Positions 8,509 to 16,879 of a DNA stretch of 64,000 nt are shown here, piece after piece. The stretch covers positions 1 to 64,000 of the forward strand of contig JAWWOO010000003.1 in assembly GCA_033851545.1 (NCBI GenBank). Reading direction: 5' to 3'. Under the pieces are notes generated by a model that saw nothing but the letters and a program-made list of their open reading frames with translations, was not told where the DNA came from and ran no database searches. Source of the stretch: JAWWOL01 sp033851545. Its GTDB lineage: Bacteria; Actinomycetota; Actinomycetes; JAWWOL01. The translations under genes were made by a program, and so were the position numbers. Each line of letters begins with the position of its first letter. Within the stretch, counting starts at the first letter, position 1.

Positions 8509-8805
8509 GTGTGCACTGCACCAGTCGGCGGCGTGTCTGTGGAAGGAATTGACGTGGCGAAAGAGACGGTCATCCAGGGCACGGTGTCCAAGGAGGGCGA
8601 GCCGGTCGGTGGCGCCTATGTCAGGTTGCTCGACGGTTCCAACGAGTTCACCGCCGAGGTGGTGACCAGCGCGACCGGGCAGTTCCGGTTCTTCGCCGCG
8701 CCCGGTGCGTGGACGTTGCTCGCCCTGGCGCCCGGCGCCCGCGGCGAGACCGCCGTGAGTGCCGAGCAGGGCCAGATCACCGAGGTCCAGCTCTCGGTCG
8801 CCTAG
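8509..8805 (+). CDS. sseC: SseC-like protein (DUF1416)
   Basis: The GTG at 8509, two bases after the sulfurtransferase stop, gives 98 residues beginning MCTAP, which matches the usual MC(S/T)AP start of DUF1416/SseC. Family hallmarks follow: KETVIQGTV, GGAYVRLLD, NEFTAEVVTSATGQFRFFAAPG. The fold is a small transthyretin-like beta sandwich. Mycobacterial sseC is always paired with the sulfurtransferase and is assigned to sulfur metabolism, but the biochemical role is not established. A strong terminator follows immediately, closing the operon. Confidence 0.92.
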   Translation: MCTAPVGGVSVEGIDVAKETVIQGTVSKEGEPVGGAYVRLLDGSNEFTAEVVTSATGQFRFFAAPGAWTLLALAPGARGETAVSAEQGQITEVQLSVA

Positions 8806-8814
8806 CTTGTCCCG

Positions 8815-8857
8815 GCAGGCGTCGCATCCCTTTTGGGGTGCGACGCCTGCTTTGTTT
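8815..8857 (+). terminator. Rho-independent-type terminator after sseC
   Basis: A 16-bp stem (8815-8830 with 8835-8850, one G-T wobble) closes a TTTT loop and is followed by TTTGTTT. It lies ten bases after the SseC stop and is the clearest terminator in the window. Confidence 0.9.
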
Positions 8858-8970
8858 GCTCCGGTGCTGCTCCGTTCGGCTGCATCAGGATCGGCCTCTC
8901 GGCGCTCTGTTGTGCGCCGGGTCGGGTCGATGCAACCGGTGCAGACCCTCTGAACCGGCAGGAGACCACG

Positions 8971-9183
8971 ATGAGCGATCCCACGAAGGTCGAGCGCGAG
9001 GCACTGCTGGAGCTGCTGATGGACCTCGGTGGTCCGCTGTGCTGGACCGGGCCGATCCCGTACGACGCGCTCGCGGCCCGGCACGCCACGGCGACGCGGC
9101 AGGCGCGAACCGGGCGCGACCAGGCCCAGCCGGGCACCGTCCCCGCACAGGGCCGCCCGGTCGGCAGCACCGTCGCCGCCTAG
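8971..9183 (+). CDS. small protein of unknown function (70 aa)
   Basis: The ATG at 8971 follows GCAGGAGACCACG, a good ribosome binding site. The 70 residues have an acidic, helix-prone N-terminal third (TKVEREALLELLMDLGG), the stretch CWTGPIPYDALAARH, then a Pro/Gln/Gly-rich tail. There is no membrane segment. It precedes the DsrE gene by ten bases, so the two probably form an operon downstream of the sseC terminator. I do not recognise a family. Confidence 0.6.
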   Translation: MSDPTKVEREALLELLMDLGGPLCWTGPIPYDALAARHATATRQARTGRDQAQPGTVPAQGRPVGSTVAA

Positions 9184-9193
9184 TATTCGAGGC

Positions 9194-9556
9194 GTGAGCA
9201 CTCGCCTCGTCGTCAAGGTCACGGCTGGTACGGACGCCCCAGAGCGGTGCGCGCAGGCGTTCTCGCTCGCCAGTACGGCCGCGGTCAGCGGGGTCGATGT
9301 CTCCTTGTGGCTCAGCGGCGAGGCCGCGTGGTTCGCCGTACCGGGGCATGCCGCTGAGTTCGCGCTCCCGTTCGCCCCTCCGCTGATCGACCTCCTCGAT
9401 GCGGTCATCGCCGGCGGACGGGTGTTCCTGTGCAGCCAGTGCGCCGCCCGCCGGGGGATTGCGCAGGAAGCGACGCTGCCGGGCATCGAGATTGCCGGAA
9501 TGGCTGCCTATCTCGAGCAGATCATGACCGATGGGACACAGGCCGTCGTTTACTGA
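9194..9556 (+). CDS. DsrE family protein
   Basis: This 120-residue protein starts at GTG 9194. The DsrE/DsrF fold is shown by LVVKVTAGTDAPERCAQAFSLA at the N-terminus, VDVSLWLSGEAAW in the middle and FLCSQCAARRGI near residue 85. The cysteine pair in that loop is where family members carry sulfur or a thiol. DsrE-like proteins hand sulfur between carriers in sulfur oxidation and tRNA thiolation. The location after sulfurtransferase and SseC genes fits a sulfur-relay role; the partner is unknown. Confidence 0.85.
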   Translation: MSTRLVVKVTAGTDAPERCAQAFSLASTAAVSGVDVSLWLSGEAAWFAVPGHAAEFALPFAPPLIDLLDAVIAGGRVFLCSQCAARRGIAQEATLPGIEIAGMAAYLEQIMTDGTQAVVY

Positions 9557-9569
9557 GCCCATAGGCCCG

Positions 9570-9598
9570 TTGACCGGTCACGCCTAGTCGCACAAATA
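9570..9598 (+). promoter_or_regulatory. candidate housekeeping promoter for the ELNPQPLPP protein
   Basis: TTGACC (9570-9575) and CAAATA (9593-9598) are separated by 17 bases in an AT-richer patch. They lie about 120 bases before the ATG at 9720. The -10 match is imperfect. Confidence 0.4.
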
Positions 9599-9719
9599 GG
9601 TCTCGCCCATTTGCCTTGCCCTTTCAATTGGCCGGGTGTTCGCTGCTACACGCGGGCACTGCCGCCGGACACGCTCCGGCTGTCGGCGCGGCAGACGGCA
9701 GGCCACGTGGGGGGCACAC

Positions 9720-11612
9720 ATGGTCATGCCCATTGCCGGCGGTATCGGTCTCGCGACCCGTACCGACGGATCGCCGGGCGGGCAGAGCACCGCCGACGCC
9801 TACTTCGACAACGTCATCCGCGACTCGGCCCAGTCGGCGTGGACCGACCACCGGCCCGAACTGTCAGCCCTGCTGCAGGGGCTCGGTACCGGCGACCTGA
9901 TCTCGCCAGGGGTGACCCTGTACGACATCACGACCGATGTGGCCACGGACATCGACGTGTCGGTGTCGCGTGAGGACAACGGTGACCTGCGCGTCCACAT
10001 CTCGACCGGGGGGAACTACATCGAGGCCACCTCGACGACGCCCTCGGTCTTCGGCAGCTATGCCGACCCGAGGTTCTCCTTCGCGTTCGGACTCGAGCTC
10101 AGTTATCGGATCGCGCTCCCGGCCACGACACAACCGCTGACGGCCAGCGGTTTCGAGGAAATAACCGTGGTGGCACCGGTCATCGACTCGCACAATTTCG
10201 TCGCCGACCTGATCTCGATGGTCAACGACATCTTCGGGTTCTTCACCGGCGTCAATTTCAAGGGCCGGCTCGAGCAATTCATCGCCGGGATGAACTTCGC
10301 CCCGTACGCCAACGACGCGCTGGGCCCGGTCAACGCCGAGCTGACCCGCTTGGCTGCCGAGGGCTACTGGTTCCTCGAGGCGGTCGTCGACCGGCTGGAC
10401 GGCGGCAGCGGCGGGCTGCACGGCCTGAGCCTGCCGGGCGCACCCAGCAACCGGCTCGACCTGCTGCTGACCGCGGTCGGCTTCGACCGGTCCGGGTCGG
10501 CCGAGGGCATCATCTCCTGGCCGCGGACGCTGGGCGCGCCGAGCAACCGGCCGGAGCTCGAGCTCGGCAGCCTGGTCAGCGACTCGGCGTCGGCGTTCTC
10601 GCTGGCCTCGGCGACCACCGGGGCTCTGCAGAGCGTCCGGACGAGCAGCTGGACGACGGTCACCGCGTCCCCCACGGCCGCAGCGATGGCTGACGTCAGC
10701 CCGCCCGCGTCGGCGGCTGCCGCTGCCGCCGTGTCCACAGCTCTCGCGGCCCTGCCTGCAGCGGACCAGCCGGCGGCAGCTCAGGAGCTGCGGGCCGGAG
10801 CGGCCGATCGGTTCATGACGATGATCGGCGGCCAGGACCGGTTCGCCGAGCTGGTTGCGGAGTTCCTGCGCGGCCGCAGTGACTTCGTCGTCCCGGCGAC
10901 CGTCCCGGTCGGCGGGGCTGGGCTGTTCGTCGACCAGCGCCCGGTCGGAACGCTGTCCATGCTCAGGGCCGAGGACGACGACACCCACTACCATCGCCGC
11001 TACCTGCTGGTCGACCTGCCCATCGACGCGGCCATGAGCGTCACGGCGACGCTGGCACCGGGTTACCACTGGCACGGCCCGGTGACCGAAGTCGTGTGCC
11101 AGCCCTCGGGCTGGACCGGGTCGGTCAGCGTGCACCCGGCACCGCCCAAGACGCCGTTGCAGGCGGCGCTGTCAGACGAGGTGATGGTCGAGCTGCCGGA
11201 CCATACCCGCGTCTTCAGCCGCCCGGACGCCCTTCAGCGGCAGGGCATCATCATCGTCGGAGGGCGAGGGACGGGGGAGGCCGTCGAGCTCAACCCGCAG
11301 CCGCTCCCACCGCGCGAGATCTCCGGCCGGGTGCGCTCGGCGATCTCGCACCTCATCCACCCGAGCACCCCCACTCAGGTGGGAGCTGCGGCGACCCAGA
11401 CCACGGTCGAGGCAACCTCCGCGACGAGGTCGGGTCTCGCCGTCACGCTGACCGGGCAGCACGACACCGTCTGGGGACAGGAAGTCGCTCAGGCGGCGTC
11501 CGCCGGCCCGTCCCTGCTGGCCGCGCTGACGCGTGAGAACCCGAGTGGCGCCGGTGTCGTACGAGGCATCGACTTCACCGTCGTCGAGTCGGTGCCGGTC
11601 GTCGTGCGCTAG
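9720..11612 (+). CDS. large protein of unknown function with ELNPQPLPP motif
   Basis: This 630-residue protein is probably soluble: it has no signal peptide and no clear membrane segment. The N-terminal part reads ADAYFDNVIRDSAQSAW, then a beta-rich region. The middle repeats a GAPSNR motif (LPGAPSNRLDL and LGAPSNRPEL), followed by an Ala/Ser-rich linker around residues 320-360. Near residue 523 is ELNPQPLPPRE, a short motif I recall recurring in bacterial proteins of unknown function. ATG 9720 follows a GGGGGG tract and ATG 9726 is also possible. It appears monocistronic. No function is proposed. Confidence 0.7.
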   Translation: MVMPIAGGIGLATRTDGSPGGQSTADAYFDNVIRDSAQSAWTDHRPELSALLQGLGTGDLISPGVTLYDITTDVATDIDVSVSREDNGDLRVHISTGGNYIEATSTTPSVFGSYADPRFSFAFGLELSYRIALPATTQPLTASGFEEITVVAPVIDSHNFVADLISMVNDIFGFFTGVNFKGRLEQFIAGMNFAPYANDALGPVNAELTRLAAEGYWFLEAVVDRLDGGSGGLHGLSLPGAPSNRLDLLLTAVGFDRSGSAEGIISWPRTLGAPSNRPELELGSLVSDSASAFSLASATTGALQSVRTSSWTTVTASPTAAAMADVSPPASAAAAAAVSTALAALPAADQPAAAQELRAGAADRFMTMIGGQDRFAELVAEFLRGRSDFVVPATVPVGGAGLFVDQRPVGTLSMLRAEDDDTHYHRRYLLVDLPIDAAMSVTATLAPGYHWHGPVTEVVCQPSGWTGSVSVHPAPPKTPLQAALSDEVMVELPDHTRVFSRPDALQRQGIIIVGGRGTGEAVELNPQPLPPREISGRVRSAISHLIHPSTPTQVGAAATQTTVEATSATRSGLAVTLTGQHDTVWGQEVAQAASAGPSLLAALTRENPSGAGVVRGIDFTVVESVPVVVR

Positions 11613-11651
11613 GACAGCGTGCCGGTTGTCGGCGTGGGGGATGATCGACTG

Positions 11652-12410
11652 ATGGCAGCCACCGCGCGTCCGGTCACCATCGTCACCGGGGCCAGCAAGG
11701 GCATCGGTGCCGCAGCAGCAGTGCACCTCGGCCGGGCGGGCCACGACGTCGTCGTCGGCTACGGAGAGGACGCGGCCGGGGCAGCCAACGTGGTGCGCGC
11801 CGTCGCCTCGTCGGGCGGTGCGGCCATGTCCGTACGGGTGGACGTCACGTCTGACGAGGAGGTCGCGGCGCTGTTCGCCACGGCTGCAGAGCAGATCGGG
11901 CCGGTCACGGGACTGGTCAACAACGCCGGGTTGACCGGCTTCGTCGGGGATCTCGCGGACACCCCGGTGGACGTCATCAAGCGGGTCATCGACGTCAACT
12001 TCCTCGGTGTGGTGCTGTGCGCCCGGCGGGCAGCGCTCGTGATGTCCAGAGAAGGCGGAGGCACCGGGGGTGCCATCGCCAACGTCTCGTCGAGCGCGGC
12101 AACGGTCGGGTCGCCGCACGAGTACGTCCATTACGCGGGGGCGAAGGCGGCCGTCGAGGCGTTGACCGTCGGGCTGGCAAAGGAGCTGGCCCGCGACGGC
12201 ATCCGGGTCAACGCGGTCGCGCCCGGGCTCATCCGCACCGGGATCCATGCGGGCGCCGGCGATCCCGATCGGCTGGATCGGGTGGTCGGGCGGGTGCCGA
12301 TGGGCCGGGTGGGTGAGCCGGACGAGGTCGCGCCGGCCATCGCCTGGCTGCTGGGACCCGAATCGGCCTATGTCACCGGCGCTGTGCTGCGGGTCGCGGG
12401 CGGGCTGTAG
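11652..12410 (+). CDS. short-chain dehydrogenase/reductase
   Basis: This 252-residue classical SDR has the nucleotide site TGASKGIG (residues 14-21), NNAG near 92, a catalytic Ser in VSSSAA, and YAGAK as the Y-x3-K pair near 156. The C-terminus VTGAVLRVAGGL is usual. VVVGYGEDAAGA after the second strand suggests NADP(H), as in FabG-like enzymes. Sequence does not fix the substrate. It stands alone between the ELNPQPLPP gene and a convergent PNPOx-like gene. Confidence 0.88.
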   Translation: MAATARPVTIVTGASKGIGAAAAVHLGRAGHDVVVGYGEDAAGAANVVRAVASSGGAAMSVRVDVTSDEEVAALFATAAEQIGPVTGLVNNAGLTGFVGDLADTPVDVIKRVIDVNFLGVVLCARRAALVMSREGGGTGGAIANVSSSAATVGSPHEYVHYAGAKAAVEALTVGLAKELARDGIRVNAVAPGLIRTGIHAGAGDPDRLDRVVGRVPMGRVGEPDEVAPAIAWLLGPESAYVTGAVLRVAGGL

Positions 12411-12444
12411 CCACCAGCGGGCCCGACCGGCAGGCACGACCCCG

Positions 12445-12894
12445 TCAGCGTCGCTCGATGCGGCGCCGGCCGCGGTCGGGATGCCAGGAGTCGATGACCA
12501 GGTGGTCGGCCGGTGTGCCGACCCGGGTGTGCACGACCTCGAGCAGGTCGAGGGCGAAGCGGTGCGAGCCGCCCGGGCCTGGCGCCACCTCGGTCGCCAC
12601 GCCGGACAGCTTGGCGTCGCCGATCCATGCGCTCTCCTCGCCAGTCACCGCGTCGACGGTGGGGCAATGCAGCGCGAAGCGCGGGTCCCGCTGCAGGTCG
12701 ACGGCCTTGACCGCGCCCGGCATCGAACCGAGGAAGATCCCCTCGTCGCTGAACTCCACCTCGGTGCCGCTGATCCGCGGCGAGCCGTCCCTCCTGATCG
12801 TGGCCAGGGTGGCGTGCTTGCGGACCGCGAAGCAGTTGCGGACCCGCTCGGCCAGGTCGGGCTCGGCCGCGGCAAACTCGGTCCAGGTCGTCAT
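12445..12894 (-). CDS. pyridoxamine 5'-phosphate oxidase-fold protein
   Basis: This 149-residue protein has the split-barrel flavin-binding fold. The first strands read KHATLATIRRDGSPRISGTEVEFSDEGIFLGS, and LQRDPRFALH follows, as in the actinobacterial PNPOx-like/F420-binding group. The end, HLVIDSWHPDRG, is also typical. The cofactor could be FMN or F420 and cannot be decided by eye. ATG 12894 is the natural start, directly before TTWTEFAAAEPDLAERV. It is convergent with the SDR, and a nuclease-like gene follows on the same strand upstream. Confidence 0.82.
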   Translation of the reverse strand: MTTWTEFAAAEPDLAERVRNCFAVRKHATLATIRRDGSPRISGTEVEFSDEGIFLGSMPGAVKAVDLQRDPRFALHCPTVDAVTGEESAWIGDAKLSGVATEVAPGPGGSHRFALDLLEVVHTRVGTPADHLVIDSWHPDRGRRRIERR

Positions 12895-12925
12895 GGCGGC
12901 ATTGTGCCCGCAACCACCGACAAAA

Positions 12926-13561
12926 CTAGGGCGGGTCCCAGGCCCGGTCGGGGGTGCTGAAGGACCCTCCGCGACAGGGCGACCCCCACAGACCGCGGCC
13001 GCCCGACTTGGCCTCCGCCTGCAGGCGCGCCAGCAGCGCTGCGAACCGGACCTGTGGCTCGTACGGGTAGGCCCGGCCAAGGCCGTCGGCGACCAGCAGG
13101 CCGGCGAGCAACCTCCCGTCCGGCAGCCAGACGTCCCACAGGTCACGCCCGTAGCGGTCGGTCTGCCCGCCAGGCTCGTACGCCGCCCGGATCGTCAGCC
13201 CGGTCAGCAGCTGCTTCGCATAGGCGGAGGCGACGGTTCCGAAGCAGGCGACGGGGGTGTTCTGCTTGACGGTCTCGGGAGTGTCGACCCCGATCAGGCG
13301 GACCCGGACCGTCGGCCGTCCCGGCGGCCGCGCGAGCAGCGTGTCCCCGTCGATGACCCGCACGACCGTTGCCGTCATGGCGTCGGCCGGCACCGGCGGC
13401 GAGCGGCCGAACAGCTGGTGCTCGACGGCAGCGGAGGGCCGCCAGGTCGCAGCCGGTTGCCGGGCGGCACAGCCGGCACCTGCCAGCACGACCAGCGAGG
13501 CGACCAGCAGCCACGCGCCCGGCAGCCGGACGGGGCGGAGGCTCGAGAGGAACAGGGGCAT
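12926..13561 (-). CDS. thermonuclease-like (SNase) lipoprotein
   Basis: This 211-residue exported nuclease-like protein starts with a hydrophobic leader and a Cys in VVLAGAGCAA (a relaxed lipobox, Cys about 29). The SNase domain follows: VVRVIDGDTLLA, RVRLIGVDTPETV and DRYGRDLWDVWLPDG carry the calcium Asp residues and the catalytic Arg and Glu of staphylococcal nuclease. It then has AKSGGRGLW, the usual family ending. Membrane-anchored extracellular DNA/RNA cleavage is the likely activity. The start at 13561 gives the best signal sequence. Confidence 0.85.
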   Translation of the reverse strand: MPLFLSSLRPVRLPGAWLLVASLVVLAGAGCAARQPAATWRPSAAVEHQLFGRSPPVPADAMTATVVRVIDGDTLLARPPGRPTVRVRLIGVDTPETVKQNTPVACFGTVASAYAKQLLTGLTIRAAYEPGGQTDRYGRDLWDVWLPDGRLLAGLLVADGLGRAYPYEPQVRFAALLARLQAEAKSGGRGLWGSPCRGGSFSTPDRAWDPP

Positions 13562-13609
13562 GGTCCGATCCTGACCGGCCCACGGCGGCGAACCGAGGCC
13601 GATCGCAGG

Positions 13610-13639
13610 CCTGTGGAGGAAAAGCCGCCCTGTGGAGGA
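13610..13639. repeat. direct repeat of CCTGTGGAGGA
   Basis: Two perfect copies (13610-13620 and 13629-13639) lie 19 bases apart, in the divergent gap between the nuclease and DUF4012 genes. They could be half-sites of a regulator, but no partner is visible. Confidence 0.35.
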
Positions 13640-13676
13640 GGTATAGAAACTGTCCGACCCTGCCGATCCGACAACT

Positions 13677-15566
13677 ATGGCGGACCCGGCAGGACAGCAG
13701 AGCCCTGTCCAGCCCCTGCCTCCGCCGCCGCCACCCCCGCCGGGCTGGCGGCCGGCCCCGGCGCCCAAGCCCGTCAAGCTCGTCAGGCCCGTCAACGCCG
13801 TCAAGCCCGTCAAACTGCACCGTCGTCGCCGCACCCTGCTGCGTCTGGTCGGGCTCGCCGTCCTCGTCCTGGCCGTGGGCGGCGCCTGGGTCGTCGTCCG
13901 GGGCCTCGAGGCGCGCACCCGGCTGACTGCGGCCCAGGGTCAGCTGCCGGCCTTGCGCAGCGCCATCGTCCACGGGGACCAGGCCGCCGCACGCCGGATG
14001 CTGACCCAGCTCTCGGCCGAGACCGGGCGGGCCCGCAGCCTCACCACCGACCCGGTGTGGCGCGCGTACGAGAAGCTGCCGTTCCTCGGCTCGTCAATGC
14101 GAGCCACGCGCGGGCTGACGATGGCCGCCGACGAGCTCAGCCGCGCGGTGCTGCCGCCACTGCTGACCGCAGGCGGGGCCCTCGACCCGGCGTCCCTGCG
14201 CACGGCGGGCGCGTCGATTCAGCTGGCGCCGTTCACCGCTGCCAAGCCCTCACTGGACCGGGCCGTCGTCGCCGGCAAGGCCGTGCAGGCCGAGGTGCAG
14301 GCGCTGCCGTCGAGTGGCCTGCTCCGGCAGGTGTCCGCTGCCAGGAGCAGCCTGCTCGGCCAGCTCAAAAGTCTGGTCTCCACCACTGAGACTGCCGCCA
14401 CAGTAGCGGATCTGGTCCCGTCCATGCTCGGTGCCGACGGCCCACGCACCTATTTCCTCGCCTTTCAGAACAACGCAGAGGCGCGCGGCACCGGTGGCCT
14501 GATGGGCGCGTTCGGGCTGGCAGTCGCCGACCACGGGCGCATCACGGTGACCCGGACAGGGAGTGATGCAGAGCTGGCTCAGTTCGCCAAGCCGGTGGTC
14601 AGCCTGGGACCGGAGTACGACTCGCTGTACGCGGGCTTCGGCGCGGCCACCGACCTGCGGGAGTCCAACATGAGCCCGCACTTCCCTGACGCCGCGCAGA
14701 TCTGGAGCGTCATGTGGCAGAAGCAGTCACACCAGCACGTGGACGGGGTGCTCGCCCTGGACCCCGTGGCGATGTCCGCCATCCTGGACGCCACCGGACC
14801 GGCCACCCTGGCCGACGGCAGCAAAGTCAGCGGTTCCGACGTCATCGAGCTGACCGAGGAGAAGGCGTACGCCACGTTCACCGACCCCGCCGTACGCAAA
14901 CAGTTCCTGCAGGAGGTCGCCCATGCGATGTTCGCGCAGCTGATCGGCGGCCGCGGATCAGCGCAGTCGTTGGTGACCGGGCTGGGAACTGCCGTCGGCA
15001 CGGCGCACCTGCGGTTGTGGAGTGCGCACCCCACCGAGCAGGCGAGGCTGGCCACCTTGCCGATCTCGGGAGTTCTCACGGAGGCACCTGGCCCGTACGC
15101 GGAGCTGGTCGTCAACAACGCCGCCGGCGGCAAGCTCGACTACTACCTGGGCCGCAGCCTCAGCTACACAGCCGCTCCCTGTACGACGGGGATGCGCAGC
15201 TCGACGATCACCGTGACCTTGACCAACAACGCCCCGGCGAGCGGCCTTTCGGCGTACGCGCTCACCCGTGCCGACAACCCCTCACATCCCTATCCGCCCG
15301 GCCAGAACAGGACCCTGGTCAGTGTCTACGCGGCGGTCGGCGGGCAGCTGACCTCGGCGACGTTGGACGGGAAACCGGTGCTGATGCAGGCGACGGTCGA
15401 GCGCTCGCACCCGAGATTCTCGCGCTACCTCGAGCTGGACCCGGCAACAAGCGGCACCTTGGTGCTCCATCTGGTGGAGCCGTCGCGGGCCGATAGGCCC
15501 ATCGTGCCGGTTCAGCCGCTTGTCATGGACCAAGTCACTCAGGTTTTGGTGCCTCCGTGCCGATAG
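13677..15566 (+). CDS. DUF4012 domain membrane protein
   Basis: This 629-residue protein has a Pro-rich cytosolic N-terminus (eight consecutive prolines, then Lys-Pro-Val repeats built from a near-perfect DNA repeat). One membrane segment follows at about 55-78 (LLRLVGLAVLVLAVGGAWVVV), then a large extracytoplasmic part. DUF4012 landmarks are TYFLAFQNNAEARGTGGLMGAFG (about 257), MSPHFPDAAQIWSVMW (about 330) and VDGVLALDPVAMSAIL. The family is often found with exopolysaccharide genes in high-GC Gram-positives; its activity is unknown. It is followed after 69 bases by a sortase-type surface protein. Confidence 0.85.
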   Translation: MADPAGQQSPVQPLPPPPPPPPGWRPAPAPKPVKLVRPVNAVKPVKLHRRRRTLLRLVGLAVLVLAVGGAWVVVRGLEARTRLTAAQGQLPALRSAIVHGDQAAARRMLTQLSAETGRARSLTTDPVWRAYEKLPFLGSSMRATRGLTMAADELSRAVLPPLLTAGGALDPASLRTAGASIQLAPFTAAKPSLDRAVVAGKAVQAEVQALPSSGLLRQVSAARSSLLGQLKSLVSTTETAATVADLVPSMLGADGPRTYFLAFQNNAEARGTGGLMGAFGLAVADHGRITVTRTGSDAELAQFAKPVVSLGPEYDSLYAGFGAATDLRESNMSPHFPDAAQIWSVMWQKQSHQHVDGVLALDPVAMSAILDATGPATLADGSKVSGSDVIELTEEKAYATFTDPAVRKQFLQEVAHAMFAQLIGGRGSAQSLVTGLGTAVGTAHLRLWSAHPTEQARLATLPISGVLTEAPGPYAELVVNNAAGGKLDYYLGRSLSYTAAPCTTGMRSSTITVTLTNNAPASGLSAYALTRADNPSHPYPPGQNRTLVSVYAAVGGQLTSATLDGKPVLMQATVERSHPRFSRYLELDPATSGTLVLHLVEPSRADRPIVPVQPLVMDQVTQVLVPPCR

Positions 15567-15635
15567 GACCGTAACTATCCATCCAAAGCCGACTCTGAGG
15601 GTGAACTGCGTGGGCACGAACGAAAGGGGACAGCG

Positions 15636-16229
15636 GTGATCAGACGACTCCTCGCTGTCTTTGCTGCGAGTATCGCTGTATTGGGAACGTCGGCCGGCGC
15701 GGCTCTCGCGCAATATCCGCCCACGGGCTCGAGCGGCTCGGTCAGTGCCACGAAAGTGGTCCTCGGCACGACGGTCGACTTCGGGGGCTCCGGCTTCGCA
15801 GCCGGCAGCAAGGTGACGGTCTCGGTCAACGACGCGGTGTACGCGACGCTGGTCGCCGGTGCCTCCGCGTCCTCGGCGTTGGGACACTCGGCTGCGCACT
15901 TTGCTACCGCCGCTTACGTCCGCCCGGCGGCGACCACCACCGTGGGCGCGGCATCGGCCTTCTCGATCCGGGTCACTTTGAACAAGCTCGGCCTGAACAT
16001 CCTCACCGGCAGCGGTGTCGACCCGGCCGGCAACCCGCGGGTCGTGACGGCCAAGGTCACCGTGGCCCCGGCCGTGGCAGCTGCCGGCGGCAACAAGGGC
16101 AGCAACCTTCCGTTCACTGGCAGCTCGGTCGTTGTCCCCGGTCTGATCATCGGGCTGACCATGATGGCCGGCGGCTTCTTCCTGCTTACCACAGTGCGCT
16201 CCCGTCGCGTCGGCGGCGTCCGCAGCTGA
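15636..16229 (+). CDS. LPFTG-anchored surface protein
   Basis: This 197-residue exported protein starts with GTG behind GAAAGGGGA. It has a signal peptide (cleavage near AGAALAQ, about residue 26) and a single small beta-rich domain that opens with a GTTVDFGGSGFAAGSKVTV stretch like bacterial Ig-type domains. A Gly-Asn spacer and LPFTG at 158-162 follow, then a hydrophobic segment and the basic tail RSRRVGGVRS. That is a complete cell-wall sorting signal; a sortase should act on it, but none is encoded in this window. Binding partner unknown. Confidence 0.85.
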   Translation: MIRRLLAVFAASIAVLGTSAGAALAQYPPTGSSGSVSATKVVLGTTVDFGGSGFAAGSKVTVSVNDAVYATLVAGASASSALGHSAAHFATAAYVRPAATTTVGAASAFSIRVTLNKLGLNILTGSGVDPAGNPRVVTAKVTVAPAVAAAGGNKGSNLPFTGSSVVVPGLIIGLTMMAGGFFLLTTVRSRRVGGVRS

Positions 16230-16291
16230 TCTCCCGTACGGCCCTGACGACCTCGCGCTGAGCTCTGCGCGAGGTCGTTAGGCTGAGCGCC

Positions 16292-16879
16292 ATGGACAGC
16301 GACTCCACCCCCGGCGACGGCCCGGGCGACGACCCGATCGATCTGGCTGACGCCGTCGCCTCGATCCACCTCGGCGACACCTCAGGCGCCGATTTCGAGC
16401 CACCCACCGACGCCGACCTGCACCCCGCCCTGCTGCCCTTGTCCTGGCTGCTCGGCACCTGGCGAGGCCATGGCAGGGGCAGCTACCCGACCGTCGAGGA
16501 GTTCGCCTACGGCCACGAGGTCTCGTTCTCCCACCGGGGCAAACCGCTGCTGGAGTACGTCAGTCGCAGTTGGTCCCTCGACGACTCCAGGCCGCTGGCG
16601 GTCGAGACGGGCTACGTGCGGCCTCAGCCCGGCGGCGAGGTGGAGGCGGTGATCGCCCACGGCAGCGGGATCGCCGAGGTGTCGTACGGGACCGTGCAGG
16701 GCGTCAAGCTCGAGCTTGCGTCGGACTTCATGGCCCGCACTGCAACCGCCACTGAGGTCTCCGGCCTGCATCGCCTGTACGGGTTGCTCGAGGGCGTGCT
16801 GCTCTATGCCATCGACATGTCCGCCATGGGGCAGCCCTTGCAGCCGCATTTGTGGGGCCGGCTCTACCGGAGCAGGTAG
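16292..16879 (+). CDS. nitrobindin-like heme-binding protein (FABP family, DUF1794)
   Basis: This 195-residue protein has the ten-stranded nitrobindin barrel. The signature G-x-W-x-G-x-G appears as GTWRGHGRG near residue 55, preceded by HPALLPLSWLLG. The C-terminal LLYAIDMSAMGQPLQPHLWGRLYR contains the conserved region near the proximal heme ligand. Homologues bind ferric heme and isomerise peroxynitrite. The acidic N-terminal 40 residues are an extension common in actinobacteria. Start at ATG 16292; no operon partners. Confidence 0.88.
   Translation: MDSDSTPGDGPGDDPIDLADAVASIHLGDTSGADFEPPTDADLHPALLPLSWLLGTWRGHGRGSYPTVEEFAYGHEVSFSHRGKPLLEYVSRSWSLDDSRPLAVETGYVRPQPGGEVEAVIAHGSGIAEVSYGTVQGVKLELASDFMARTATATEVSGLHRLYGLLEGVLLYAIDMSAMGQPLQPHLWGRLYRSR

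Noticed and set aside
12458..14389. Plus-strand frame across the PNPOx, nuclease and DUF4012 genes
   Set aside because: It is antisense or out of frame to three genes with clear domains.
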